A stretch of DNA of 31,679 nucleotides from Balneolaceae bacterium UBA1514 (lineage in GTDB: Bacteria; Bacteroidota; Rhodothermia; Balneolales; Balneolaceae): NCBI GenBank assembly GCA_002323515.1, contig DCQQ01000042.1, positions 1 through 31,679 of the forward strand, given 5' to 3'. Of the stretch, positions 17,075 through 27,000 are shown piece by piece. Numbering within the stretch: position 1 is the first letter of the stretch; each line of letters starts with the position of its first letter. The position numbers were made by a program, and so were the translations under genes. A model generated the notes under the pieces. The model worked only from the letters and a program-made list of their open reading frames with translations, had not been told where the DNA came from and ran no database searches.

Positions 17075-17127
17075 TGAATAACCGCCTCAAATTCTAGGGT
17101 GCATGGCCTCTAACTCATGTTGGTGGG

Positions 17128-19686
17128 TCAAAAATGCACACTAAAACCAAGCTGAACACTACGCCCTGATGCAGAAATTCCAGAACTGTAGGGTCGATAA
17201 CGCTGATCAGTAAGATTTTCTACTTTTAGAAGTATGTTCCCCCTATCAGCAATCTCATATTTTCCAACTAGATTCCACACACCCCAAGAAGGAGCGTAGG
17301 TTAAATTCTCTGCATTAAGTGCATATAGCTCTGTTTTTCCGCGTTCTGTTATAGCCATTTGACTATGCGATTTTGTTCCTTGGATGCGATGTATTAGGGT
17401 CCCAGACCATGAGTTATGTTCATAATTAAGACTACTTTCCCCAAAATAAGGTGCCGCATGTCTAGAGGGGCTTATAGCGCCATTGTCCAACTCTTCTTCT
17501 CCTTTTTGCAGGTTCATTCGGGTGGTTAATATCCACCGGCTACCTAATTGGATATCCAGACTCCACTGCATGCCATAGACTCGAGAATAGGCCGCATTTT
17601 GTATCGCCTGTATCCGACTATCAATTCCTTGATAGAGCATAGTTGTTTGCCCGTTTAGCTCGTAATCCCTACGTACCATGGCATCTTTCAAATGGGTCCA
17701 ATACGCGTTCAATTCAATCTTAAGCCCACTCCGTACTCTGTGAACTAGTCCTGCATCTATATTCCAAGCATATTCTGCTTTGAGGTATGGGTTAGGCACG
17801 GTTACTGCTCCAGGCTCTGAATCGAAAATCTTTCCCATATCGTCCACATTAGGGGATCGAAAGGCTGTTCCCAAATTTAGCTTAAGTACCCAATCATAAT
17901 TAGGCCGGCTTATAAACCCAAGAGACCCAACTAGGGCTCGATCACGGAGATTGGCCTCATCGAATAATACTATATCTAAGCGTTCAAAGTTTCCAAATTG
18001 AGCATCGATATTATAGGTGTTATAACGTAAACCGGCTTGTAGCTTGATCTTTGTATTTAATTGAATATCCGAGTGTAAAAAAATTGCCGATGAGTTCCAT
18101 GTTGCGTTAGGATATCTAGAAGTACCTAGTTCAGATTCTTCTTCATTTAAACGTTGCACAAATCCTTTCGAATTCACCTTGTTTTGCACCCATTCCACCC
18201 CGTAGCTAAGTAATATTCGCTCGCTTAACCACTTTATGGCGTCAATGTGAATTGAATTGGCATGAACCAACTCTTCCTGCTGCTCGGTGAATAACTCTCC
18301 AAAGTTTCTACTCATTCTGCTTTCCCAAAAATCCTGCCGAGCCCCTTTGATTATTAATTGATCATAAACGGGTTTATGTACTCCTCCACTTAGCTTTAGT
18401 GATAACAGATGCATTTTCCAGCCCTGCGGCCCATAATCCCATCTCGCATATCGTGGTAATCCATCTCGCATTCGAAGATGACGGTCATATCTCCCGTAAT
18501 TTGAGGTTTCAGAAAACTGAAAGGTATACCGTATATCCATTCCATCTGTGGGTTGCCAACGAACTTTTTGCATTGTATTCCACTGATCATATCCTGAAGG
18601 AATTTGTAGTAATGGGTCGCTCTGCTGGACTATTTCATCAGGAACTCGACCATTAATAAGTGGGTCAGCAGTACTTTGCCAATCATGTGCAGGATAGCTT
18701 TTCACGTAATAATTTTTCACATAATCATCCGGACCATTCGATCCTTGCCTAAGATGGTCATACTGCCATCTACTTATGCTTCCAAGCCACGCCCATTTAT
18801 TCCATCCTAATTGTAGATCCAGGTGTCCGGTACGTTCATTATTTGCCGTTGTCCCCCGAACTACAGCTTTCCCACTAACAATCGGATTAAAAACCTTTCT
18901 TAAACTATCCAATGCAAATTCTGGAGTCAAGGTCTCAAAACTCATTACCCCCCCAATAGCATCACTTCCATATATCACCGAACTAGGGCCAAATAATATT
19001 TCCATGCGTTGCATAGAAAAAGGGTCTAGATTAATGACATTCTGTATGTTACCGCTTCTAAAAATAGCCGTATTCATACGGATTCCATCTACACTGTAGA
19101 GCAAACGGTTGTTTGCAAAACCACGAATCATTGGACTACCGCCACCTTGTTGACTTTTTTGAATAAAGACTTTCCCACTGAGCCCAAGTGCATCTGCCAT
19201 CGTTTGAGGCTGGCGACGCTGAATTACTTCCGGCTCAATAACTGAAATAGCTTGCGAAACGGAGGTGTAATTTTGCCTCCATCTAGTGGCCGAAATTACC
19301 ACATTTTCAAGCTGAAAGGTTTCAGGCACCAAATATAAGGTATCGTTTAGTGCCCGTAAGTCCTGGTAACTCACTACTCTTTTTCGATATCCTAAAGCTT
19401 GAATTTCAATCTGTTCTTGACCTTTAAAACGGTCTATCCGGACTTGCCCTTTCGTATTAGTTATTTCTGATATAGCTGCTTTTTTGCTCCAAAAACTTAC
19501 TCCAATTACCGGAGATGTATCCTCTGCATCCAACACCAATAACACATCGGATTCATTATCTAGGGGCATAGGTAGTGCAGAGTACATAGCGGTACTAAGC
19601 ACTAGACCTGCAATGAGTGTCAAAAAGGATATAGACCGAATAGAAATCGGCCTGAAAATTTGAGATATGATAGATGGCTGTATCAT
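17128..19686 (-). CDS. TonB-dependent outer membrane receptor
   Basis: This 852-residue outer membrane receptor starts with a long signal sequence (hydrophobic about 19-40). A carboxypeptidase-regulatory-like domain follows (about 45-120), then a TonB-box-like ENVVISA, the plug domain (GSPMIRGFANNRLLYSVDGIR; GPSSVIYGSDAIGGV) and a 22-strand barrel. It ends in an aromatic residue (VQLGFSVHF), normal for barrel assembly. Plug text and the FRSPN...NPYL pair in the barrel recall the hemoglobin/heme receptor group (FRAP/NPDL in HmuR), but the substrate cannot be called. No lipoprotein partner (SusD or HmuY) is adjacent. It is the last gene of the long minus-strand run, 44 bases after the AlkD-like gene, and would be energised by TonB-ExbB-ExbD encoded at 28801-30772. 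Confidence 0.9.
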   Translation of the reverse strand: MIQPSIISQIFRPISIRSISFLTLIAGLVLSTAMYSALPMPLDNESDVLLVLDAEDTSPVIGVSFWSKKAAISEITNTKGQVRIDRFKGQEQIEIQALGYRKRVVSYQDLRALNDTLYLVPETFQLENVVISATRWRQNYTSVSQAISVIEPEVIQRRQPQTMADALGLSGKVFIQKSQQGGGSPMIRGFANNRLLYSVDGIRMNTAIFRSGNIQNVINLDPFSMQRMEILFGPSSVIYGSDAIGGVMSFETLTPEFALDSLRKVFNPIVSGKAVVRGTTANNERTGHLDLQLGWNKWAWLGSISRWQYDHLRQGSNGPDDYVKNYYVKSYPAHDWQSTADPLINGRVPDEIVQQSDPLLQIPSGYDQWNTMQKVRWQPTDGMDIRYTFQFSETSNYGRYDRHLRMRDGLPRYARWDYGPQGWKMHLLSLKLSGGVHKPVYDQLIIKGARQDFWESRMSRNFGELFTEQQEELVHANSIHIDAIKWLSERILLSYGVEWVQNKVNSKGFVQRLNEEESELGTSRYPNATWNSSAIFLHSDIQLNTKIKLQAGLRYNTYNIDAQFGNFERLDIVLFDEANLRDRALVGSLGFISRPNYDWVLKLNLGTAFRSPNVDDMGKIFDSEPGAVTVPNPYLKAEYAWNIDAGLVHRVRSGLKIELNAYWTHLKDAMVRRDYELNGQTTMLYQGIDSRIQAIQNAAYSRVYGMQWSLDIQLGSRWILTTRMNLQKGEEELDNGAISPSRHAAPYFGESSLNYEHNSWSGTLIHRIQGTKSHSQMAITERGKTELYALNAENLTYAPSWGVWNLVGKYEIADRGNILLKVENLTDQRYRPYSSGISASGRSVQLGFSVHF

Positions 19687-19730
19687 TATCTCGAAATATA
19701 ACAGTTATAATAGCGAAGAAGAGTAGAGAA

Positions 19731-20450
19731 TTAATTTTTTACTTTCCCTAACAAATAGTCTTTACGAAGGGGTTCATCTAATCTCTCAATAGCATAACGA
19801 AGCATTGTTCTAGGCATGTGAGTATAGTGTTGATTGAGAAATTCTAACAATACTTCTTCTTCCATTTTACCCACTTCACGGAGCATCCAGCCAACAGCCT
19901 TATGAATAAGATGATGTGGATGGGTGAATAATTGACCGGCCATCCAAAGGGTGCTAGAATAATCGCCCCGTTTGATAAAACGATAGGTACTCACCACAGC
20001 AATACGTACTTCCCACAAATCCTGCGATCCCACCCAATCCATAAGTACGCTTCGATCTCTATCCCAAAACCAATCTCCCATAACTTTATGAGCCGAGGTA
20101 TCCACTAAATCCCAATTATTAATAAAAGCTCGGTATTTTATGTACCACGCTACCCACTGCTCTTTTTCCTTTTCAGTCTTTGCTTTTTCATACCAATGAG
20201 TCAAAATAAAAAGAGCTGTTAGGCGCACTTCATGTACAGGATGCTGAATAAGTATGGGCCACTGATCTTTTGATAAATAGTTCCATACACCCTTAGCTAT
20301 CGCGCGTTGATTCGGCACTCGGATTCCCAAAAAAATGTCTCCCTCTCCATACTGCCCTTTTCCTGTCTTAAAAAAACCTTGCATACGCTCTGCATGCTCT
20401 TCACTGGCTTGTTGCTTTAAGAGTGCTACTACGTATTCAGCAGAAATCAT
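19731..20450 (-). CDS. DNA alkylation repair protein, AlkD-like
   Basis: This is a 239-aa all-helical HEAT-repeat protein of the AlkD family, whose characterised members are DNA glycosylases that excise bulky or cationic alkylated purines without base flipping. Diagnostic text includes FFKTGKGQYGEGDIFLGIRVP (split here: FFKTGKGQYG, GDIFLGIRVP), NNWDLVDTSA (111-120; W113 and D117 have the same W-x3-D spacing as the AlkD site) and KAVGWMLREVGK. R149 may be the conserved active-site arginine. No signal or membrane segment is present. The neighbours are unrelated functionally. Members lacking glycosylase activity exist, so catalysis is an inference. Confidence 0.88.
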   Translation of the reverse strand: MISAEYVVALLKQQASEEHAERMQGFFKTGKGQYGEGDIFLGIRVPNQRAIAKGVWNYLSKDQWPILIQHPVHEVRLTALFILTHWYEKAKTEKEKEQWVAWYIKYRAFINNWDLVDTSAHKVMGDWFWDRDRSVLMDWVGSQDLWEVRIAVVSTYRFIKRGDYSSTLWMAGQLFTHPHHLIHKAVGWMLREVGKMEEEVLLEFLNQHYTHMPRTMLRYAIERLDEPLRKDYLLGKVKN

Positions 20451-20477
20451 GGCGGGGGATTGGGTTGGGTCTTTGAT

Positions 20478-21134
20478 TTAATTATCTTCCAAAAATAGTG
20501 TTTTAAACCTCATACTACTAGTAGATCCCTTCAATTCATCCCCAGATTCATTCTGAGCCAATACTCCATCCTTTCTAAGACTTTCAATCCCATCTACTTC
20601 ACTGTTGGGAAATCGTAACTGACTCAACTGGATAAATACTTCATAAATATTTCGTTTACTGCCAGACTGTTGATATACTTCTCCGCCAATAGCCACCACT
20701 GGAGTAGGGGTTGCGGAGAAGCTTCCATCGACCAGTTGAAACACTGAATACTTGAACTTTTTTACCTCAACCTGTTCTATAACCCATAAGCTGTCAGATT
20801 CAGAGAGTCCAAATTCGTCTATAATGGATTCCCATTGTTCAAAATGAAACCAATCTCTAGCAACAACAGCAGAAAAGGCTTTTTCGTATACCAAATTTAA
20901 TTTGTCCTGCAGGCCTAAACCCACCTTCGCTATAGAAATTGCATCAATATTAACTTCTGCGGATTGATCCAGAAAAAGAGTTAACTCCTCTTCTGGAAAT
21001 CGAATCCGAATGTCTTGAAGTTTCTCTTCCCGCAACAAATTGGGTAGTTGTTCAGGGTAGATATGATTGTTATCTTTCCTAATCACTTGCCCAATCAAAT
21101 AGGGGCTCGTTCCGGATTCAATCCCTGAACTCAA
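20478..21134 (-). CDS. Unrecognised protein, probably the C-terminal part of a frameshifted gene
   Basis: I do not recognise this 218-aa sequence. It has no signal peptide or membrane segment of its own and begins at a TTG that overlaps the stop of the upstream frame as TTGA. With one extra T in the T run (plus-strand A at 21133-21136) the upstream frame would continue as GMFLSSGIESG directly into this one, giving a single membrane-anchored protein of about 315 residues. The sequence alternates beta-strand and helix (IRIRFPEEELTLFL; VYEKAFSAVVARDWFHFEQW). Either the gene is broken by a one-base loss, or there are two translationally coupled genes. The first reading seems likelier. Confidence 0.6.
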   Translation of the reverse strand: MSSGIESGTSPYLIGQVIRKDNNHIYPEQLPNLLREEKLQDIRIRFPEEELTLFLDQSAEVNIDAISIAKVGLGLQDKLNLVYEKAFSAVVARDWFHFEQWESIIDEFGLSESDSLWVIEQVEVKKFKYSVFQLVDGSFSATPTPVVAIGGEVYQQSGSKRNIYEVFIQLSQLRFPNSEVDGIESLRKDGVLAQNESGDELKGSTSSMRFKTLFLEDN

Positions 21135-21424
21135 AACATTCCATCAGTGTCAATTTCCAGAACTTGACAGCTTTTATACGAGCCTAACTGCCCGGCAACA
21201 ATAGAGTTCAAATCGGCCATGAATAAATCATAGGTCTGAGTCAGTGTAGTTGAGGTATCGGATCGATGTTTATCTCTAATTTCCCAAAAATATGGAAAGG
21301 TAGAGCCAAATGTGATGACCAAAACCAAGAGGATAAAAGTGATACCGATGGCCCAGTTTCGAATTGTTTTATGAAGCGGCGACTGAGCTACGCGCTTTGT
21401 TGGTGTGTTCCCTAAATCATTCAT
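21131..21424 (-). CDS. Unrecognised single-span membrane protein, probably the N-terminal part of a frameshifted gene
   Basis: The 97-aa frame has a basic N-terminus (PTKRVAQSPLHKTIR) and one hydrophobic span (about 25-45, WAIGITFILLVLVITFG), predicting N-in topology with the rest in the periplasm. It ends soon after VLEIDTDGMF at TGA 21133-21131, overlapping the next frame. The abrupt end in what looks like a continuing folded domain supports a split gene. It lies 44 bases after the small HMA protein gene, on the same strand as copA, so a link to copper handling is possible but there is no motif for it. Confidence 0.6.
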   Translation of the reverse strand: MNDLGNTPTKRVAQSPLHKTIRNWAIGITFILLVLVITFGSTFPYFWEIRDKHRSDTSTTLTQTYDLFMADLNSIVAGQLGSYKSCQVLEIDTDGMF

Positions 21425-21468
21425 TTTATTCTAGCTAAAATGAAGATGCAACGTGGTTTAAACGAAGT

Positions 21469-21678
21469 TTATAACTCTTCTAACCGGTATCCTGATTTAG
21501 CTAAGACTTCCTGAATCTGCTCAGCGCTTAGTTCATCGCTTTCAACAGTTAGAATTTTTTGTGGATGCTCAATATCCACTTGCCATTTTGCAAGCCCTTC
21601 AAGCTCATCTAAAAATGGTTTAACTTTAGATACGCATCCATTGCAGGCTATGTTTGATGTAAATGTTAAAACCTTCAT
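21469..21678 (-). CDS. Heavy-metal-associated (HMA) domain protein, copper chaperone-like
   Basis: This 69-aa protein is a single HMA ferredoxin-like domain. The metal-binding CxxC is C12-N-G-C15, in the usual loop after strand one, and the C-terminal SGYRLEEL matches the last strand of the fold. Family members bind Cu(I) and hand it to P1B ATPases. It starts 17 bases after the copA stop, so the two are probably co-transcribed, which supports a copper chaperone or buffer role. The usual MxCxxC methionine is replaced (IACNGC), which is seen in some family members. Confidence 0.85.
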   Translation of the reverse strand: MKVLTFTSNIACNGCVSKVKPFLDELEGLAKWQVDIEHPQKILTVESDELSAEQIQEVLAKSGYRLEEL

Positions 21679-21695
21679 AGATCTACCGGTTAGGT

Positions 21696-23999
21696 TTAAA
21701 GTGGTTTAGTTTTTAATCGAAGACTGTTGGTCACAACAGATACTGAGCTAAAGGCCATAGCAGCACCTGCTATCATGGGATCTAATAAAAACCCATTGAA
21801 TGGGTATAGTACACCTGCAGCAATGGGGATTCCGATGATGTTGTAAATAAATGCCCAAAAAAGGTTCTGACGAATTCCCCGAACGGTATCATGAGAAAGC
21901 TTAAATGCCTTAGCTAGCAATCCAGGATCAGAGGAAATCAGCGTCACTTTTGCCACATCCATAGCAATATCTGAACCTTGTCCCATAGCCACACTCACAT
22001 CGGCAGCGGCTAGCGCTTCGGAATCATTGATCCCGTCACCCACCATAGCAACGATGCAACCTTGTGCTTGAAGTGCTCGTATTTTGTCCGCTTTTTGCTC
22101 GGGTAACATCTGAGCCAATACCTCTTCAATTCCAAGTTCCTTCGCTACTGCTTCGGCTGTTTTAGAACTATCACCAGATAGCATAATGACCCGCAAGCCC
22201 TGATGGCCTAATGCATCAATACCACCTTTAGCCGTGGGTTTAAGTGGATCGGCTAGGGCAAATAATGCACGCAATTCCTCATTCATTACAAATCCAATGA
22301 CCGTTTTTGCCTGACTTTCCCACTGCCTAAACTGATCTTCATGAGTGGATAGTATATGTGTATTCCACTGATTTTTATACCGATCTCGCAAATAAGAAAT
22401 ACTACCCAAAGTATAATAATTACTCTCTTGATCTTCTGCTTCTACACCCTTCCCTGTGATGCTTTCAAACCGAGTTAGGGTAATTTTATCTTCACTGCTA
22501 TTATAATCGGGCTGGTAATGCGCTAAAAAAGCTTCAGATAGGGGATGTTCTGATTGATGTTCAATAGACCAAATTATTGCAGCTATACTCGATTGTTCTT
22601 TTTCTAACCCATCTAAAAACCACTTTTCATCCGTTAAGGCTGGCCGGGCTTGGGTAAGCGTTCCCGTCTTGTCCAACACCACCGTATCCACCTTATGCGC
22701 AAGCTCCAGACTTTGGGCATCTTTAATCAATATCTGATGCTCCGCGCCCTTACCAACACCCACCATTATCGCTGTAGGTGTGGCTAACCCAAGTGCACAC
22801 GGACAGGCAATAACCAACACCGCAACCGCAGCCAAAATAGCCTGGATGACCATTTCTTGCCCACCGACTACCACCCATACGACCATACTCAGCACAGCAA
22901 TTCCCAAAACAACAGGTACAAATACTCCTGCAATCCGATCTACCAATTTCTGAACAGGAGCTTTACTTCCTTGCGCCTGCTGAACGCATGAAATAATTTG
23001 CGATAAATACGTTTGCTTACCAACCTTTTCAGCTATGAAATAAAAACTTCCTTTCTGGTTGATGGTACCAGCGTAGACCGGTTCTCCTTTCTTTTTTAAC
23101 ACCCCTATTGGCTCACCCGTAATCATACTCTCATCAACATACGATTCCCCAAAAATGACTTGCCCATCTACGGGTACATGTTCTCCCGGTCGGACGATGA
23201 TAATCTGTCCCTCTTTCACCCATTTTAATGGTATTACTTGCTCTTCACCTTGCTGAACATCAAAATTATAGGATATAGACGAACTATCAGCACTATCCTT
23301 AGCCATCCATATATGTACATTTTTAGGCTGAAGCCCCATTAGTTTTTTTAGGGCAGTAGATGTATTAAATTTAGCACGTTCTTCGAGCCATTTACCTAGC
23401 GATACAAAGGCGATAATGACAACTGCAGCTTCATAATATACATGGCCTTCATACCCTCTGGATAAGAGCACTTGAGGAAATAAGGTGTTAAAAAGACTAA
23501 ACAGGAAGGCTATTCCCGTACTTAGAGCCACCAAGGTATCCATGTTGGATTGGCTATGTCTAGCTTGTTTCCATGCGTTCACATAAAAATGGCGCCCAAA
23601 ATAAAACAACACCGGAAGTGATAATACCAAAGAAATCCATCGCCCAGGTGTCCAATCCATAAAACCCATACCAATAATAACTACTGGTATACTTAATAAA
23701 ATAGACACAATCGTCCTGGTTTTTACTTGATGATAGTACTCTTCATGGACTTTTTTTTGGGCCTCCGCAAGCTCATCACCAGATTCATCATCGGACCAAA
23801 GAAGTCCATATCCCACCTTATTTAGAGCTTCATGGAGATCTTCTGGTGATAAAATCTCCTCGAATTCTACCCATACCAGCTCGGTGGCAAAATTAACCTC
23901 TGCTTGCTGAACCCCCTTTGTGTGCGATAAAATACTCTCGACGCTGGAGGCACAAGCGGCGCAGCTCATACCAGTTACAGGGAATGCTTCTTTGACCAT
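21696..23999 (-). CDS. copA: Copper-translocating P1B-type ATPase
   Basis: This inner-membrane pump would export Cu(I) from the cytoplasm. It has one N-terminal HMA domain with MSCAAC (C13, C16) and eight predicted membrane spans. The actuator motif is TGEP (293-296). The CPC metal site is C399-P400-C401, the phosphorylation site D443 (DKTGTLT), the SEHPLSEA nucleotide motif has H484-P485, and the hinge is GDGINDSEA (654-662). Y719-N720 in span 7 and the MAFSSVSVVTNSLRL span 8 pattern are the P1B-1 (Cu+) signature. At 767 aa the length is normal. No copper-responsive regulator gene is adjacent. It lies 22 bases or so after the propeller-protein gene on the same strand. Confidence 0.95.
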   Translation of the reverse strand: MVKEAFPVTGMSCAACASSVESILSHTKGVQQAEVNFATELVWVEFEEILSPEDLHEALNKVGYGLLWSDDESGDELAEAQKKVHEEYYHQVKTRTIVSILLSIPVVIIGMGFMDWTPGRWISLVLSLPVLFYFGRHFYVNAWKQARHSQSNMDTLVALSTGIAFLFSLFNTLFPQVLLSRGYEGHVYYEAAVVIIAFVSLGKWLEERAKFNTSTALKKLMGLQPKNVHIWMAKDSADSSSISYNFDVQQGEEQVIPLKWVKEGQIIIVRPGEHVPVDGQVIFGESYVDESMITGEPIGVLKKKGEPVYAGTINQKGSFYFIAEKVGKQTYLSQIISCVQQAQGSKAPVQKLVDRIAGVFVPVVLGIAVLSMVVWVVVGGQEMVIQAILAAVAVLVIACPCALGLATPTAIMVGVGKGAEHQILIKDAQSLELAHKVDTVVLDKTGTLTQARPALTDEKWFLDGLEKEQSSIAAIIWSIEHQSEHPLSEAFLAHYQPDYNSSEDKITLTRFESITGKGVEAEDQESNYYTLGSISYLRDRYKNQWNTHILSTHEDQFRQWESQAKTVIGFVMNEELRALFALADPLKPTAKGGIDALGHQGLRVIMLSGDSSKTAEAVAKELGIEEVLAQMLPEQKADKIRALQAQGCIVAMVGDGINDSEALAAADVSVAMGQGSDIAMDVAKVTLISSDPGLLAKAFKLSHDTVRGIRQNLFWAFIYNIIGIPIAAGVLYPFNGFLLDPMIAGAAMAFSSVSVVTNSLRLKTKPL

Positions 24000-24021
24000 A
24001 CCCTATAATGTACGAATCTAC

Positions 24022-27000
24022 TTAATCATTATTTATAGGCATAACTGGATTTTCAAATTCTTCTAAAATGTCGGTGTACTCACCATTCCAAATCTTTTGG
24101 AGACGTGTAAGATGCATATCCGTTTTTGCTGCTAAGTCTTCATAGACAGCATACTGCTGAGCCGCAGGTCGCCCGTAACCCGTAGCAACCGTACTTTTTA
24201 GCGCCGCTAACTTGTTATTCAGACGTATAGGAAAGTTCAATACATCCTGCGTAGCCTCCGCCTTGGTTTGAACCAACGCCTCCTCTATTTCCGTCATAAC
24301 TTTTATCATCGCTTGTGCACGCTCACGAAGGGCCTTAGATGATTCATCTACTCCTAAACTACCCATTTGTTCGCGGAGATCTTCCCGAACCGATCGAATC
24401 TTATTGATTGCTTTGTGAGTAGAATCTAACTTGGCATTTATAGTTTGTACTAGCTCGAACTGTTTCACCAGATCCTCCTGTGAAATATGCTCTAAACGTG
24501 GATCTTTTTTGACCTCAAACTCTTCTTCACCCACTAGTTCATCGCCTACATACATACGTACCGTATAGGTCCCGGGTACCGCATGAGGACCATCGGTTGA
24601 ACCCGCCCAGAGAATTTGACGTCCATTAATATTGGTTACTCCTGGATAATCTAGTCCCCAAGTATAGGATTGTAAACCAGCTTTATCACTGAGCGATCCT
24701 CTTGGTGCTTGCACTTCATCTTCATGAAACAACGCTGATTCTCTTAGAGGTCGTCCACGCCAGTCTTCTTTGCTAGAATAGCTTTGTACAACCTGATCAC
24801 GCATATCCACAAATTCCAATTTAATTTCTTGATCCTCACCTTCCGCTAGATAATAATAGACCACTGCCCCACCCTGTGGGTTTTGACCAGCGGTGGCACT
24901 AGAACCCCACGATCGTCCCCCAAATAAATAAGGGTCCTCGAGATCGAATAGATAATGCTGATTAGCCAACATATTATCCTGAAGTTGATGTAATACTGCT
25001 AGGTCATCTAAAACCCAAAAAGACCGGCCTTGTGTAGCAACAATGAGGTCTTTATCACGTTTATGGACCGCTAAATCTGTAATAGGTACCGCGGGTAGGT
25101 TTAATTGTAATGATTGCCACTGTTCTCCGGCATTAAATGACACATAAACCCCCGTTTCAGTTCCAGCATATAATAGTCCGGATCGATTGGGATCTTCTCT
25201 AATAGCTCTAGTGAAATCCATCGAAGGAATGCCTGTAATGATTTTGGACCATGATTTTCCATAATTAGTGGTCTTAAATAACATAGGGCTAAAATCACCA
25301 AACTTATATCTGGTAGCAGCAATGTAGGCAGTCCCAGCGGCGTGATGTGATGCATCAATAATACTTATCATAGCCTCAGGCATGTCTTTGGGTGTTATAT
25401 TCTCCCATGACTCGCCATTATCTCGGCTTATATGTATAAGCCCATCATCCGCTCCCGCCCAGAGTAATCCTGGCTCAATGGGAGATTCAACAAAAGAAAA
25501 AATCGTGTTGTAGTATTCAACGGATGTATCATCTTTGGTTATTGGCCCACCTGATTCATCCTGCTTAGTTGAGTCGTTTCGGGTCAAATCAAAGCTAATG
25601 GTCTCCCAGCTCATCCCCTCATCAGTAGAACGGTGCACATGCTGTGAAGTAGCATATAAAACATCCGAGTTATGCGGTGAAATCACGATGGGAAAAGTCC
25701 ACTGAAATCGATATTTAGCATCTTTTGCGCCAGCACCCATAGGATTATCCGGCCACACATCGATGCGATCACTAAGTCCTAATTCTGAATCATACTTATT
25801 AAGGTATCCACCATAACTACCCCCAAAGGTAACATTGGGATTCTCTGGATCAGGCGCTATATATCCGCTTTCACCACCGGCCACCGGCCACCAGTCACGC
25901 TCCCCAATACTACCACCACTTGTCCGTGACCGTATAGCAAAGGTGCTATTATCCTGCTGAGCTCCATAAATCATGTAGGGAAATTGATTATCCGTTACTA
26001 CCTGATAAATTTGGGCGGTTGCCGAGGTGTAATAAGAAGACCATCCTTCTCCACCATTGTACGTTACTTGCCCTCCTCCATCATCTGCTATTACCATACG
26101 CTCTGGATTATTAGTTGCAATCCATAAATCATGATGATCGCCATGCGGAGTGCCAATCCGGTCAAAGTTTACGCCTCCATCTTTGGACTTCCAAAAGCCT
26201 ACGTTTAACACATATACCACATCTTCATTAACTGGATCGGCCACTACCTTAGAGTAATACCAGGCTCTTTGGCGTAAATTTCTATTCGCGCTAACCCTGC
26301 GCCAGTTATCTCCACCATCTTCAGACCTAAAAAGACCACCACCGGTTGCATTTTCAACAATTGCAAAGACACGATTCGAATTTACAGGTGATACAGAAAC
26401 TCCAATTTTACCAACTAGGCCTTTAGGCATACCGGGGTTTTGAGTAATTTCTGTCCAATTCTCACCACCATCAACACTTTTATATAGACCACTTCCTTCA
26501 CCCCCTGAACTCATCTCCCAGGGACTTCTATAGGCCTCCCACATCGCTGCAAATAATATTCTAGGATTATTCGGATCAACGGCAATATCTACTGCTCCAG
26601 TCTTAGCATCTTTAAACAATACTTTATTCCAAGTCTTTCCGCCATCTTTGGTTTTATATATCCCACGCGCAGAAGATTCAACCGGGCCAAATAATTTACC
26701 CATAGCTGCTACCCATGCTACGTCAGGATTTTCTGGATGTATTTCGATATCTCCGATGAAGCGCGTTTCTCCTAAACCTAACCAAGTCCATGTTTTACCT
26801 GCATCCGTGGATCGGTACATACCATCCCCAGCGCTCATGTTTCCTCGAATATCTGTTTCCCCCATTCCTACATAAATAACATTGGGATCTGAATCTGCTA
26901 CATCAATTGCTCCTACTGAGCCTGTTTTAAAAAAACCATCGGAAACATTGTACCAAGTCGCACCTCCATCAGTTGTTTTGTAAACCCCGCCACCTGTAAA

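Noticed and set aside
17075..17127. Terminator between amn and the TonB-dependent receptor gene
   Set aside because: The only complementary pair (GTGCAT/ATGCAC) encloses a loop of over 30 bases and has no T run; too weak to list.
21131..21139. Programmed -1 frameshift joining the 97-aa and 218-aa frames
   Set aside because: The zero-frame codons GGA ATG TTT TGA contain no X-XXY-YYZ heptamer, and slipping TTT back by one base would pair with GTT, so the site is not slippery.
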